Below, piece by piece: positions 1-8,148 of a stretch of 64,000 bases of DNA. Origin of the DNA: Crocinitomicaceae bacterium (lineage in GTDB: Bacteria > Bacteroidota > Bacteroidia > Flavobacteriales_D > Crocinitomicaceae). The stretch lies in contig PAQM01000006.1 in NCBI GenBank assembly GCA_002709305.1, positions 124,001 to 188,000 on the forward strand. The letters are read 5' to 3'. Within the stretch, counting starts at the first letter, position 1. Every line of letters begins with the position of its first letter. A program made the translations under genes and the position numbers. The notes beneath the pieces are model-generated. The model searched no databases and was not told where the DNA came from. It saw nothing but the letters and a program-made list of their open reading frames with translations.

Positions 1-1
1 T

Positions 2-283
2 AATATTAATGAATGTATAAATAAAAAACCAAGTGAACTTTCTGGTGGAGAACAACAACGTGTAGCTGTTGCAAGATCATTAATTAATAAACCTAAAATT
101 ATCTTTGCAGATGAACCAACAGGAAACTTAGATAGCCATAATTCTTCTGAATTACATAAAATATTCTTTAACTTAAGAGATGAATTAAATCAAACATTTG
201 TAATTGTAACACACAATGAGAATTTAGCAGAAATAACGGATCGAAAACTAATTATCTCTGATGGTTTAATATCACCTTCATAA
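2..283 (+). CDS. ABC transporter ATP-binding protein, C-terminal part (LolD/MacB-like)
   Basis: The gene runs in from the left edge and only its last 93 codons are present. They contain the ABC signature LSGGEQQR (from base 38), the Walker B segment IIFADEP, the D-loop GNLDS and the H-loop histidine in VTHN, so this is the second half of an ABC nucleotide-binding domain. The wording of the signature and of [10 protein letters not shown] is typical of the LolD/MacB/FtsE group, which powers lipoprotein release or efflux. The Walker A half and the partner permease are outside the window, so the substrate cannot be read. The stop is 34 bases before the next gene, which may be cotranscribed. Confidence 0.9.
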   Translation, partial: NINECINKKPSELSGGEQQRVAVARSLINKPKIIFADEPTGNLDSHNSSELHKIFFNLRDELNQTFVIVTHNENLAEITDRKLIISDGLISPS

Positions 284-317
284 TCTAAATCCCTAATACT
301 TTGTTAAATAAAAACAT

Positions 318-1076
318 ATGAATAACAAAGAAATAAAAGAATATCTGGATTTTAAATCTCAACAATACAATACTACTAAATTTATTGAAACAGACCCTAT
401 TCAAATACCACATTTATTTTCTCGAAAAGAAGATATAGAAATAATAGGATTTTTAATCTCAACAATCGCTTGGGGAAATAGAAAATCAATAATTAATAGT
501 GGTAATAAAATTCTTAAAATAATGAATTATTCACCATATGAATTCATTATGAATTATTCTCCAAAACCACTAAATTTTACTCATAGAACATTTAATTCTA
601 TTGATTTAGATTTTTTCTTTAGAAGCTTACAAAACATATATTTAAATCATGGAGGTTTAGAAAAATCATTCTCCAATGACTCTGAATTCACAAGTATTAA
701 AGAGAAAATAATAAAATTTAGAAATATATTTTTAGAAACTGAACACGAAAAACGTTCTGAAAAACACATCTCTAATCCCCAAAAAAATTCAACCGCAAAA
801 AGAATTAATATGTTTTTACGTTGGATGGTTAGAAATGACTCGACAGGAGTTGATTTTGGAATATGGAAATCAATTAAAACATCTGAATTATATATCCCAC
901 TTGATATTCATACAAGCAAAGCAGCAAGAAGTTTAGGTCTAATTAAACGAAAAAGTAATGACTGGAAAGCATTAGATGAATTAATGCAAAATCTAAGATT
1001 ATTTGACTCAGAAGATCCTGTTAAATATGATTTTGCTTTATTTGGAATTAGTGCATTTGAAGATGTAATTACTTAA
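318..1076 (+). CDS. TIGR02757 (DUF2400) family protein
   Basis: This 252-residue protein matches the TIGR02757 family, a conserved cytoplasmic family common in Bacteroidota whose biochemical role is not established. Recognisable family features are the early IAWGNRKSI segment near residue 50, the central RINMFLRWMVR segment near residue 163 followed by DFGIW, and the C-terminal DLHT/DIHTSKAARSLGL-type motif. No signal peptide or membrane segment is visible. It starts with ATG 34 bases after the ABC ATPase gene and ends 40 bases before the BatA-like gene, which has its own promoter. Family assignment is firm; function is unknown. Confidence 0.85.
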   Translation: MNNKEIKEYLDFKSQQYNTTKFIETDPIQIPHLFSRKEDIEIIGFLISTIAWGNRKSIINSGNKILKIMNYSPYEFIMNYSPKPLNFTHRTFNSIDLDFFFRSLQNIYLNHGGLEKSFSNDSEFTSIKEKIIKFRNIFLETEHEKRSEKHISNPQKNSTAKRINMFLRWMVRNDSTGVDFGIWKSIKTSELYIPLDIHTSKAARSLGLIKRKSNDWKALDELMQNLRLFDSEDPVKYDFALFGISAFEDVIT

Positions 1077-1102
1077 TTTTAAAAAACTCAACGATAAAAT
1101 TT

Positions 1103-1110
1103 TATCTTTG
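1103..1110 (+). promoter_or_regulatory. Bacteroidota -7 promoter element upstream of the BatA-like gene
   Basis: TATCTTTG matches the Bacteroidota -7 consensus TAnnTTTG at all fixed positions. Its last base is only six bases before the ATG at 1117, so transcription should begin at or next to the start codon. I see no convincing TTG element at the expected -33 distance, so the call rests on the -7 box alone. Confidence 0.5.
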
Positions 1111-1116
1111 AATATT

Positions 1117-3174
1117 ATGAATTTTTTTCATCATGAATTTCTTTGGGCATTTACAATTTTAATTATCCCAATAATTATTCATCTTTTTAACTTCAAACGA
1201 TATAAAACACTTTATTTTTCAAGTCTAAGTTTTATTAAACATGTTGATGAACAAACTAAAGCAACGAAAAAACTAAAATACCTTCTAACTCTAATAAGTA
1301 GACTACTTGCGTTTAGTTTTTTAATCCTTGCATTTGCACAACCTTATTTTGCAGATGATAATAAAAACTTAAAATTTAAAAATAGTATCATAGCATTCTA
1401 CATTGATAATTCTTTCTCAATGCAAGCAGTTGGCTCAAATGGTGAATTGTTGTCTGAAGCTAGAGAGATTGCAAGAGAAATAATAAACAAATCATCATTA
1501 GATACTAAATTTTTGATATCAACAAATGCTAAAAATGGAAGTGAAGAAAGATTATTATCTAAAATTCAAGCAATTGAAAAAATAGATGAAATAAAACTAT
1601 CTCCACTGACACGATCAATTAATGAAATAATTGAATGGCAAAATGAAAAAATAAATTCAAACAAATTAATAGGAGATGAAACTTCAATTCAACGCTTATT
1701 GATAAGTGATTTTCAATCAAATACTAGATTTGATTCAAACAGTATACCTGTCAAAATAAAATCAAATAACTCATTTTCACCAATTAAACTATCCCCTAAG
1801 AACTTTGAAAACATATTTATTGATTCTATTTGGTTTTCATCTCCAATTAAAAAACTAGGCAAAAAAAATGAGTTAAACATAAAAATAAATAACCCATCAA
1901 AAAAAGATTTAAAAAATGTCGAATTAAATATAGAAATTGAAAATTATCAAAACACTATATTTATTGATTTACCAAAAAATGAAAAAACAACCACTATAAT
2001 TGGATATACAGATGAATCTATCGGGATTAAATCTGGTGAAATAAGATTATACGATAACAACATTAATTTTGATGATAAATATTTTTTCAATTATAATGTA
2101 AGAGAAAACTTAAACATATTATTAATAAATGGTGAAGATGCTACAAACAACATAGAAAATGTATTAAACCTAGATCCATTTTATATTACTAATACAACAA
2201 CAACAACAACTATAACAAGAGAAGATTTTACTAAAAAAGATTTAGTTATAATTAATGGAGCTAATAAACTTTCCAAAGGAATTATCAATTACATATCCGA
2301 TTTTTCATTAGCTGGAGGAACAGTTAGTCTATTCCCTGGTAAATCGCCAAATCAAACAGATTGGAATGAACTTCTTCTTTCTTTAAGATTACCAACTATT
2401 GGTAAAAAAATAAATTCTGGAAATAATATTAAAAATTTAAATTTCAAGGATCCATTCTTTACAGGTATTTTTAAAGAGAATAATAGTAATTTAAATCTGC
2501 CTAATATCAACATTTCTTTTCAATCAATTAAAAACTCAAGAACATTATGTAAAAACTTAATAACGCTAAAAAATGGTCTCCCGCTTTTTGTTTTCAATGA
2601 AAATAAAAGTAAATCTTTTATGTTTTATAGTTCATTAGATATAGAATTTGGAAAATTCACTAAAGATGCACTTTTCACATCAATTATATTAAGAACAGCT
2701 GAACTAAGTCAACGAAATCAACCAGAATATATAATAATTGGAAAATCTAATAACTACCCTATATATTCGGAAATCAAAAAAGAAAAACCACTACATATAA
2801 TTGGAAATAAAATTGATTTCATTCCGCAAATAGAGACAACATCAGGAGTTAAGTATATTTCAGTTTTAAATAGTTCAAAATCTAAAGAAATATATGCTGG
2901 TAATTACTCTATCATAGAAGAAAAGAAAAAAATAGGAGAAATTAGTTTAAATTACGATAGAAAAGAATCTTTAATAAATAGCTTTACAAAAGAACAGATT
3001 AAAACGAATCTTAACAATATTGGAATTAAAAAAATTAATTTTAATAAAATCGATGAAAATTTAGTTGAAACAATAATGAATATTGATAAACCATACCAAT
3101 ATTGGAAATTTTGTATAGTATTAACTATTATTTTTGTATTACTTGAAATGGTATTTATAAGATATTTAAAATAA
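1117..3174 (+). CDS. BatA-like membrane protein (aerotolerance regulator N-terminal domain)
   Basis: The 685-residue product begins with the Bacteroidota BatA/aerotolerance N-terminal domain: a first membrane helix near residues 7-25, the basic FKRYKTLYFSSLSFI segment, and a second helix near 57-78 ending in AQPYF. A von Willebrand A-like region follows, with the start of a MIDAS-like motif (FYIDNSFSMQ) near residue 95. A third helix lies at the extreme C-terminus (about 665-681), placing the middle in the periplasm. A TTG nine bases upstream is in frame but lies inside the TATCTTTG promoter box, so the ATG is preferred. A run of ACA codons near 2194-2210 encodes six threonines. It is not next to MoxR or other Bat genes here; a DUF58 gene lies far away at 51964. 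Role unknown, possibly envelope stress. Confidence 0.8.
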   Translation: MNFFHHEFLWAFTILIIPIIIHLFNFKRYKTLYFSSLSFIKHVDEQTKATKKLKYLLTLISRLLAFSFLILAFAQPYFADDNKNLKFKNSIIAFYIDNSFSMQAVGSNGELLSEAREIAREIINKSSLDTKFLISTNAKNGSEERLLSKIQAIEKIDEIKLSPLTRSINEIIEWQNEKINSNKLIGDETSIQRLLISDFQSNTRFDSNSIPVKIKSNNSFSPIKLSPKNFENIFIDSIWFSSPIKKLGKKNELNIKINNPSKKDLKNVELNIEIENYQNTIFIDLPKNEKTTTIIGYTDESIGIKSGEIRLYDNNINFDDKYFFNYNVRENLNILLINGEDATNNIENVLNLDPFYITNTTTTTTITREDFTKKDLVIINGANKLSKGIINYISDFSLAGGTVSLFPGKSPNQTDWNELLLSLRLPTIGKKINSGNNIKNLNFKDPFFTGIFKENNSNLNLPNINISFQSIKNSRTLCKNLITLKNGLPLFVFNENKSKSFMFYSSLDIEFGKFTKDALFTSIILRTAELSQRNQPEYIIIGKSNNYPIYSEIKKEKPLHIIGNKIDFIPQIETTSGVKYISVLNSSKSKEIYAGNYSIIEEKKKIGEISLNYDRKESLINSFTKEQIKTNLNNIGIKKINFNKIDENLVETIMNIDKPYQYWKFCIVLTIIFVLLEMVFIRYLK
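2194..2210 (+). repeat. ACA trinucleotide microsatellite inside the BatA-like gene
   Basis: Five to six tandem ACA units encode a run of threonines (NTTTTTTITR). Length changes here would stay in frame because the unit is three bases. Confidence 0.8.
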
Positions 3175-3181
3175 GAAAGAA

Positions 3182-4441
3182 ATGAAGATACTCATTAAAA
3201 AAGTTAAAATCATTGATCATTCTTCCCCATTTAATGGTAAAATTAGAGATATATTAATTGAAAATAATTTAATTAAATCAATAAAAGAATCTATTCAAGA
3301 TGATAAAGCAAAGCTTATCTCAATCAAAGATCTACATATCTCTGTAGGTTGGGTTGATTTAAAATCAAATTTTTGTGATCCAGGAATGGAGCATAAAGAA
3401 ACTATCAAATCAGGATTAAATGCTGCTGCATTTGGAGGATACACAAATATTGCTATCCTTCCAAGCACACTTCCTGTAATTGATGGAAAAAGTCAGATAA
3501 AATACATTCAAAATCAAGCCGAAAATCACATAACTTCAATATACCCTATTGGGTCAATAACAGTTGGAATGAAAGGAGAAAACCTATCAGAAATGTATGA
3601 TATGTTTTCAAATGGTGTAACTTTATTTTCAGATGATTTATCACCAATATCATCAGGAATAATTTATAGAGCTTTATTATACTCTAAAAATTTTGGAGGC
3701 AAAATAATTGTATCACCAAGGAATCATTCAATTTCTAATAAAGCTATAGTTAACGAAGGAATTGCATCTACAAAAACTGGACTAAAAGGAGACCCATCAA
3801 TCTCTGAAGTAATTGCATTAGAAAAAAATATAAGGTTAGCTGAATATACCAAAGGAACAATTCATTTTACTGGAATTTCAACAGCTGAAGGTGTCAAAGT
3901 AATAAAAAAAGCAAAAAAGAGACTAAGTAATATTACTGCAGATGTTCATATTTCTAATTTAATTTACAATGAAAATAATGTATTAGAATTTGATAGTAAT
4001 TATAAAGTAATGCCCCCTCTTCGTTTCGAATCTGATCGTATTGCTCTATGGGAAGGTCTAAAAGATGGCACAATAAATACAATTGTTTCAGACCATAGAC
4101 CAAATGACACAGAAGAAAAAAATATAGAATTTCAAGAAGCTGAGTTCGGATCTCTTAATCTTCAAACAAGCTTTGGATCTCTTAATCTTGTTCCTGAATT
4201 TAATCTATCAATAGTAATTAATTCATTAACTATAGAACCACGTAGAATATTAAATTTGAAACCAACAACTATAAATATTGGAGAAACCGCTGATTTAACT
4301 TTATTCAATCCAAAAGAAAAGTGGATTTTTAAAGAAAAAGATATCCTTTCTAAAACTAAAAATACTCCACTTCTAAATAAAGAATTAACAGGTAAAGTAA
4401 TTGGGATAATAAATAAAGGAAAATTATTGGTTAAAAAATAA
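3182..4441 (+). CDS. Dihydroorotase homologue lacking metal ligands (pseudo-dihydroorotase)
   Basis: The 419-residue protein has the amidohydrolase fold of type I dihydroorotase (PyrC), but the active site is degraded. At the place of the metal-binding HxH it reads DLKSNFCDPG (residues 59-68), so K61 and N63 replace both histidines. The bridging region reads SPRNHS instead of a HxED-type motif, and the HxxxHxS-like region reads IHFTGIS. The catalytic-loop aspartate is kept in VSDHRP (D304). Bacteroidota often carry such a second, probably non-catalytic PyrC-like protein. It may be a structural partner of aspartate transcarbamoylase, as inactive DHOases are elsewhere; that is inference. It lies seven bases after the BatA-like gene and twelve before the methyltransferase gene, so the three look cotranscribed. 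Confidence 0.8.
   Translation: MKILIKKVKIIDHSSPFNGKIRDILIENNLIKSIKESIQDDKAKLISIKDLHISVGWVDLKSNFCDPGMEHKETIKSGLNAAAFGGYTNIAILPSTLPVIDGKSQIKYIQNQAENHITSIYPIGSITVGMKGENLSEMYDMFSNGVTLFSDDLSPISSGIIYRALLYSKNFGGKIIVSPRNHSISNKAIVNEGIASTKTGLKGDPSISEVIALEKNIRLAEYTKGTIHFTGISTAEGVKVIKKAKKRLSNITADVHISNLIYNENNVLEFDSNYKVMPPLRFESDRIALWEGLKDGTINTIVSDHRPNDTEEKNIEFQEAEFGSLNLQTSFGSLNLVPEFNLSIVINSLTIEPRRILNLKPTTINIGETADLTLFNPKEKWIFKEKDILSKTKNTPLLNKELTGKVIGIINKGKLLVKK
4145..4189 (+). repeat. 27-bp-period direct repeat in the dihydroorotase-like gene
   Basis: An 18-base stretch starting TTCGGATCTC recurs 27 bases later with one difference (positions 4145-4162 and 4172-4189). It encodes FGSLNL twice. The family normally has two FG motifs at this place, so the DNA identity may reflect local gene conversion or chance codon sharing. 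Confidence 0.6.
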
Positions 4442-4453
4442 TTAGTAAAACAA

Positions 4454-5002
4454 ATGAAATCAAACTATAATTTCTTTAAGCAATTTTTTAAAAATAAAAA
4501 AATGGTAGGCGCAATATCACCTAGCACGAAATTTCTAGGAAAAAAAATGCTTAAAAATATTAATTTTAATTCCTCTAAAATTTTAATTGAATTAGGTCCA
4601 GGAACAGGTGTATTTACAGACTTAATTATTAAACGAATGGCAAAAGATGCCAAATTATATGTTTTTGAGTTAAATAAAAACTTTTACAAAGACTTAGTTA
4701 ATAGAATCAATGACCATAGAGTGAAAATTTTAAATGATTCAGCAGAAAATATTGAAAAATATCTAGATAAAGAAGTTGATGTAGTAATTTCATCATTACC
4801 ATTAATGGTATTTTCTAATGAACTAAGAAATAATGTAATAAATACATCTCACAAATCTTTAAAAAAAGATGGGATTTATATTCAATTTCAATATTCATTA
4901 CAATCAAAAAAAATTCTACAAAAAACTTATGACAAAGTTGATGTGAGTTTTACAATAAAAAACATACCACCTGCATTTGTATACACATGTACAAAAAAAT
5001 AA
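4454..5002 (+). CDS. PmtA-like phospholipid N-methyltransferase / SAM-dependent methyltransferase
   Basis: The 182-residue protein has a class I SAM-binding motif, IELGPGTGVFTD, near residues 44-55, and the N-terminal FKNKKMVGAISPSTKFL segment typical of the COG3963 phospholipid N-methyltransferase-like family. This family is related to rRNA adenine dimethylases but lacks their RNA-binding tail. ISSLPLMVFS near residue 112 corresponds to the usual NLPf/SLPl motif IV. It has no signal peptide and is probably a peripheral enzyme at the inner membrane. Substrate is not proved: members annotated as PmtA make phosphatidylcholine or dimethylated lipids, but small molecules are also possible. It closes the plus-strand run and faces the OsmC gene. 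Confidence 0.7.
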   Translation: MKSNYNFFKQFFKNKKMVGAISPSTKFLGKKMLKNINFNSSKILIELGPGTGVFTDLIIKRMAKDAKLYVFELNKNFYKDLVNRINDHRVKILNDSAENIEKYLDKEVDVVISSLPLMVFSNELRNNVINTSHKSLKKDGIYIQFQYSLQSKKILQKTYDKVDVSFTIKNIPPAFVYTCTKK

Positions 5003-5010
5003 ACTTAATC

Positions 5011-5394
5011 CTAACTAAGCTTAAATTCAATAGAGTTAGATAATAACTTAGCAATAGGACACCTACCAGATATATCGGTTAATCTTTTTTTTTGTTTTTC
5101 GCTAAGTTGATCATTAAACAGAATCTTTTTTTTAATAATAATTTTTTCTTCTTTATCAATAATCGTTAATAATATTTTCACACCATCAATATTCCAATTT
5201 TTACGATTAGCATACATTTTTAGTGTTATTAACTTACAACTAATCAATGAAGACAATAGTAATTCAGAAGGTCTTGGTCCAAAATCTAAACCCTCTAATT
5301 CTTTAGGTTCATCAGAAAACCAATGATGATCTCTAGCTTTGTTAAAAACTGTATATCCCTTTTTTAATTCTCCGGAAATTTCTGCACCAATCAT
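5011..5394 (-). CDS. OsmC/Ohr family protein
   Basis: The 127-residue cytoplasmic protein matches the OsmC family. It shows the central helix segment with the first conserved cysteine (SLISCKLITLKMYA, near residue 53) and the C-terminal GRCPIAKLL segment with the second, the pair that reduces organic hydroperoxides in studied members. The early FGPRPSELLLSSL segment matches the family's d..gP.P.elLl.al motif. Many OsmC members of Bacteroidota have no tested substrate, so peroxidase activity is inference. It converges on the methyltransferase gene with an eight-base gap, and a 125-base AT-rich gap separates it from the divergent C25 peptidase gene. Confidence 0.85.
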   Translation of the reverse strand: MIGAEISGELKKGYTVFNKARDHHWFSDEPKELEGLDFGPRPSELLLSSLISCKLITLKMYANRKNWNIDGVKILLTIIDKEEKIIIKKKILFNDQLSEKQKKRLTDISGRCPIAKLLSNSIEFKLS

Positions 5395-5519
5395 AATTTA
5401 TTTTTAATTTAAATTAAGTTATTCATTTAAATTAAATAAATGTTAATTATATGTAATTTATTAAGTCAATTTGTAGAATACTACTCTTTATTTAATTATT
5501 TTTAAATAAAAATCAAACT

Positions 5520-7766
5520 ATGAAAACAATTTTTAAGGCAATTATTTTAATCAACTTCTCTCTTACATTTGGTCAAGATTTTGAATTGTTACAATCTCAA
5601 GATGACAGAATTATAATTAAACATGAACTTGAAGAGAAACCTTTATTTTACTCATATATAAATGGAAATGAATACCTTGACTTCACAAAATCTCATAAGG
5701 TAACTTACATGGAATTAGGCTCACCTGCCTTACCTTATTTTAGTGAATCTGTTATCGTTCCAAATAAAGGTGAAATCACATTATTAATCGAGTATGATGG
5801 ATACGTTGAATATGAAAATATGGAGATTTCACCTTCTAAAGGAAATTTAAAACGTAATGTTAATCCATCAGATGTTCCTTTCATATTTGGCGAATGTTAC
5901 AATGAAAATAAATTTTTCCCTGGAAATTTAGCTTTTTTAGGCGATCCTTTTAATCTAAGAAATACTCGTGGAATTACTATTTCTTTTTCTCCATATCAAT
6001 ATAATCCTGTAACAAAAGTAATGCGAGTATACAAAAATATTAAAGCGAATGTAATAGTTAATCCTCATGAAAAAGGAGAAAAAGAACTAAACACAACTTA
6101 TAAAAAGAATGATGTTTTTAATTCAATTTACAAAAACATGTATATTAATTCAAATATTCTTTTTGGAAGATATACTCCATTAGAAGAAGAGGGAGATATG
6201 CTAATTATTACTCATGATGCTTTTATAGCTAAAATTCAACCTCTTGCAGACTGGAAAAATCAGTCAGGCATAAAAACAACAATTGTTACTACATCAACCA
6301 CAGGATCAACAGATACTCAAATAAAATCTTATATCCAAAACTTTTATTCTACTAACCCTGACCTTGTTTATATACTTTTAGTTGGTGATCATTTTCACGT
6401 CCCTTCACATTCATATGGTAATGCTGGTGGAGAACAACTTTGGAGCGATTCATATTACGGTCAATTAACTGGTGGATCTAATGATTTTTATCCCGAAGCA
6501 TTTGTTGGACGTTTTTCTGGAAATCCTACACAAATTACTACAATGGTTAATCGAACAATAGAATATGAAAAATCTCCATTATCTGGAAATTGGATGACTA
6601 AAGCAATTGGTTTAGCTTCAGATGAAGGTCAAGGATTTGGAGATGATGGTGAAGCTGATTGGCAACACGCAAGAAATATGAGAAGTATTCTATTAAACTA
6701 TGGATACACCTCTGTATATGAATTCTATGATGGATCACACGGAGGTCAAGATGCTTCAGGAGATCCAAACCCTAATATGATAATACCAGTTGTGAATAAT
6801 GGAATTGGATTATTTAACTATACTGGACACGGTGATCAAAACACCTGCATAACAGGAAATTATAGTTCTTCAGACATTAATAACGGAACCAATAACGGTG
6901 CATATCCTTATGTTATATCTGTTGCATGTAATAACGGTACTTTCACATCAGGAACTTGTATTTCCGAGACATGGCTTCGCGCTACAAATAATGGTAGTCC
7001 AAGCGGTGCAATTGCTGCATGTGGCTCTTCCATACTTATGGCTTGGGCTCCCCCAATGCAAACACAAGATGAAATGACAGAGTTAATTGCTGAAACATAT
7101 TTAACAAACAGAAAATCTACTTTAGGTGGGCTTTTTTACAATGCACAAATGAGTATGCTGGAAGATTATAATTCAAATGCGACTGCTAAAGAAGTAATGC
7201 AAACATGGGTAATGTTTGGTGATCCATCTACTATTTTTAGAAATAAAATCACAATGAACATGAATGTATCTCATACAGGTAACGTTCCTCTTGGAACAAA
7301 TACAGTAAATGTTAATTGTGATACAGATGGAACAAAAATTTCTATTTCACAAGAAAACAACCTTTTAGGACACGCTATAGTTAATAATGGTTCAGCTGAC
7401 ATATCAATAACTTCTCTAACTTCAAATCAACCTTTAATAGTAACTGGAACAAAACAAAATTACAACCCCTATCAAGGAATTATAACAGTTGCTGATGGAC
7501 CAGCAGGAATAAATACTAATATTTTAGAAAACATTATTGTTTATCCTAATCCTGCTTCTGATGAACTTAACATTAAAGTATTATCAGATAATCAACTCCC
7601 TGATTTAATTGAATTAATTGACTTAACAGGTAATATAATTTATTCAAATAATAGAATTAAATCTGAAAATACAACAATTAATACAGTGAGTTTATCTTCT
7701 GGCATATACCTATTAAATGTTAAATTAAATAATAAAATAAAAATTCATAAGGTTGTTGTTAAATAA
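5520..7766 (+). CDS. Secreted gingipain-type (C25) cysteine peptidase with T9SS type A sorting domain
   Basis: The 748-residue protein has a Sec signal peptide (about residues 1-18, ending TFGQ), an N-terminal prodomain, and a C25 peptidase domain from about residue 224. The catalytic pair is visible as H437 in NYTGHGDQ and C470 in VISVACNNG; an acidic FYPEAFVGRFSG segment matches the gingipain core. A short immunoglobulin-like segment follows (about 575-650). The last 75 residues form a T9SS type A sorting domain, starting IIVYPNPASDEL and ending in a basic KIKIHKVVVK. It should cross the outer membrane by the type IX system and be attached or released at the surface. Its job is likely extracellular protein degradation. 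A small lipoprotein gene follows after 22 bases. Confidence 0.92.
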   Translation: MKTIFKAIILINFSLTFGQDFELLQSQDDRIIIKHELEEKPLFYSYINGNEYLDFTKSHKVTYMELGSPALPYFSESVIVPNKGEITLLIEYDGYVEYENMEISPSKGNLKRNVNPSDVPFIFGECYNENKFFPGNLAFLGDPFNLRNTRGITISFSPYQYNPVTKVMRVYKNIKANVIVNPHEKGEKELNTTYKKNDVFNSIYKNMYINSNILFGRYTPLEEEGDMLIITHDAFIAKIQPLADWKNQSGIKTTIVTTSTTGSTDTQIKSYIQNFYSTNPDLVYILLVGDHFHVPSHSYGNAGGEQLWSDSYYGQLTGGSNDFYPEAFVGRFSGNPTQITTMVNRTIEYEKSPLSGNWMTKAIGLASDEGQGFGDDGEADWQHARNMRSILLNYGYTSVYEFYDGSHGGQDASGDPNPNMIIPVVNNGIGLFNYTGHGDQNTCITGNYSSSDINNGTNNGAYPYVISVACNNGTFTSGTCISETWLRATNNGSPSGAIAACGSSILMAWAPPMQTQDEMTELIAETYLTNRKSTLGGLFYNAQMSMLEDYNSNATAKEVMQTWVMFGDPSTIFRNKITMNMNVSHTGNVPLGTNTVNVNCDTDGTKISISQENNLLGHAIVNNGSADISITSLTSNQPLIVTGTKQNYNPYQGIITVADGPAGINTNILENIIVYPNPASDELNIKVLSDNQLPDLIELIDLTGNIIYSNNRIKSENTTINTVSLSSGIYLLNVKLNNKIKIHKVVVK

Positions 7767-7788
7767 CATTTTATATACTTGAATTATT

Positions 7789-8145
7789 ATGAAGGTTCTT
7801 ATTTTATTTATCTTAAGTTCATTATTATTTTCTTGTAGTACTCAAAAAAATAATATTGATAAAATAAATCAAGAAAGCACAATAAACAATAGAATTATTG
7901 GTTTTATTGTTGAGACTAAAAGCAGCGAAGACTTAAATTTATCTGAAGAGTGTCCATTTCTTATTAGAACAAAAACATATTCTGGGAAAAATATAACGAT
8001 GTACCCAATAAACTTGGATGATAAATTTAAAAAAGATGGTATACCCATTCGCTTCACTTACTCTATAAGCAGAGCAATGCAACCAAAAAATTGTAATTGT
8101 AATCAAGTAGTATCTGTAAGCGATGTAACTATTTTAAGAAAATAA
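7789..8145 (+). CDS. Small lipoprotein of unknown function
   Basis: The 118-residue product begins with a lipoprotein signal (MKVLILFILSSLLFSCS) with the lipobox cysteine at residue 16. The mature part has further cysteines in EECPF and in the C-terminal KNCNCNQVVSVSDV, which could form disulfides or bind metal. The C-terminal part resembles short Bacteroidota lipoproteins whose ending reads CGCGIPIxVxDI, but I cannot name a family with certainty. It follows the peptidase gene by 22 bases on the same strand and converges on the beta-mannosidase gene with a three-base gap. Confidence 0.65.
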   Translation: MKVLILFILSSLLFSCSTQKNNIDKINQESTINNRIIGFIVETKSSEDLNLSEECPFLIRTKTYSGKNITMYPINLDDKFKKDGIPIRFTYSISRAMQPKNCNCNQVVSVSDVTILRK

Positions 8146-8148
8146 AAT

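Noticed and set aside
5424-5442. CATTTA-N7-TAAATG inverted repeat upstream of the C25 peptidase gene
   Set aside because: Composed only of A/T-rich sequence in an A/T-rich gap; expected by chance.
8146-8148. Search for terminators between convergent gene pairs (8146, 33990, 36920, 52880, 22380)
   Set aside because: Gaps are eight bases or less, or the genes overlap; no hairpin with a U-run can be seen there.
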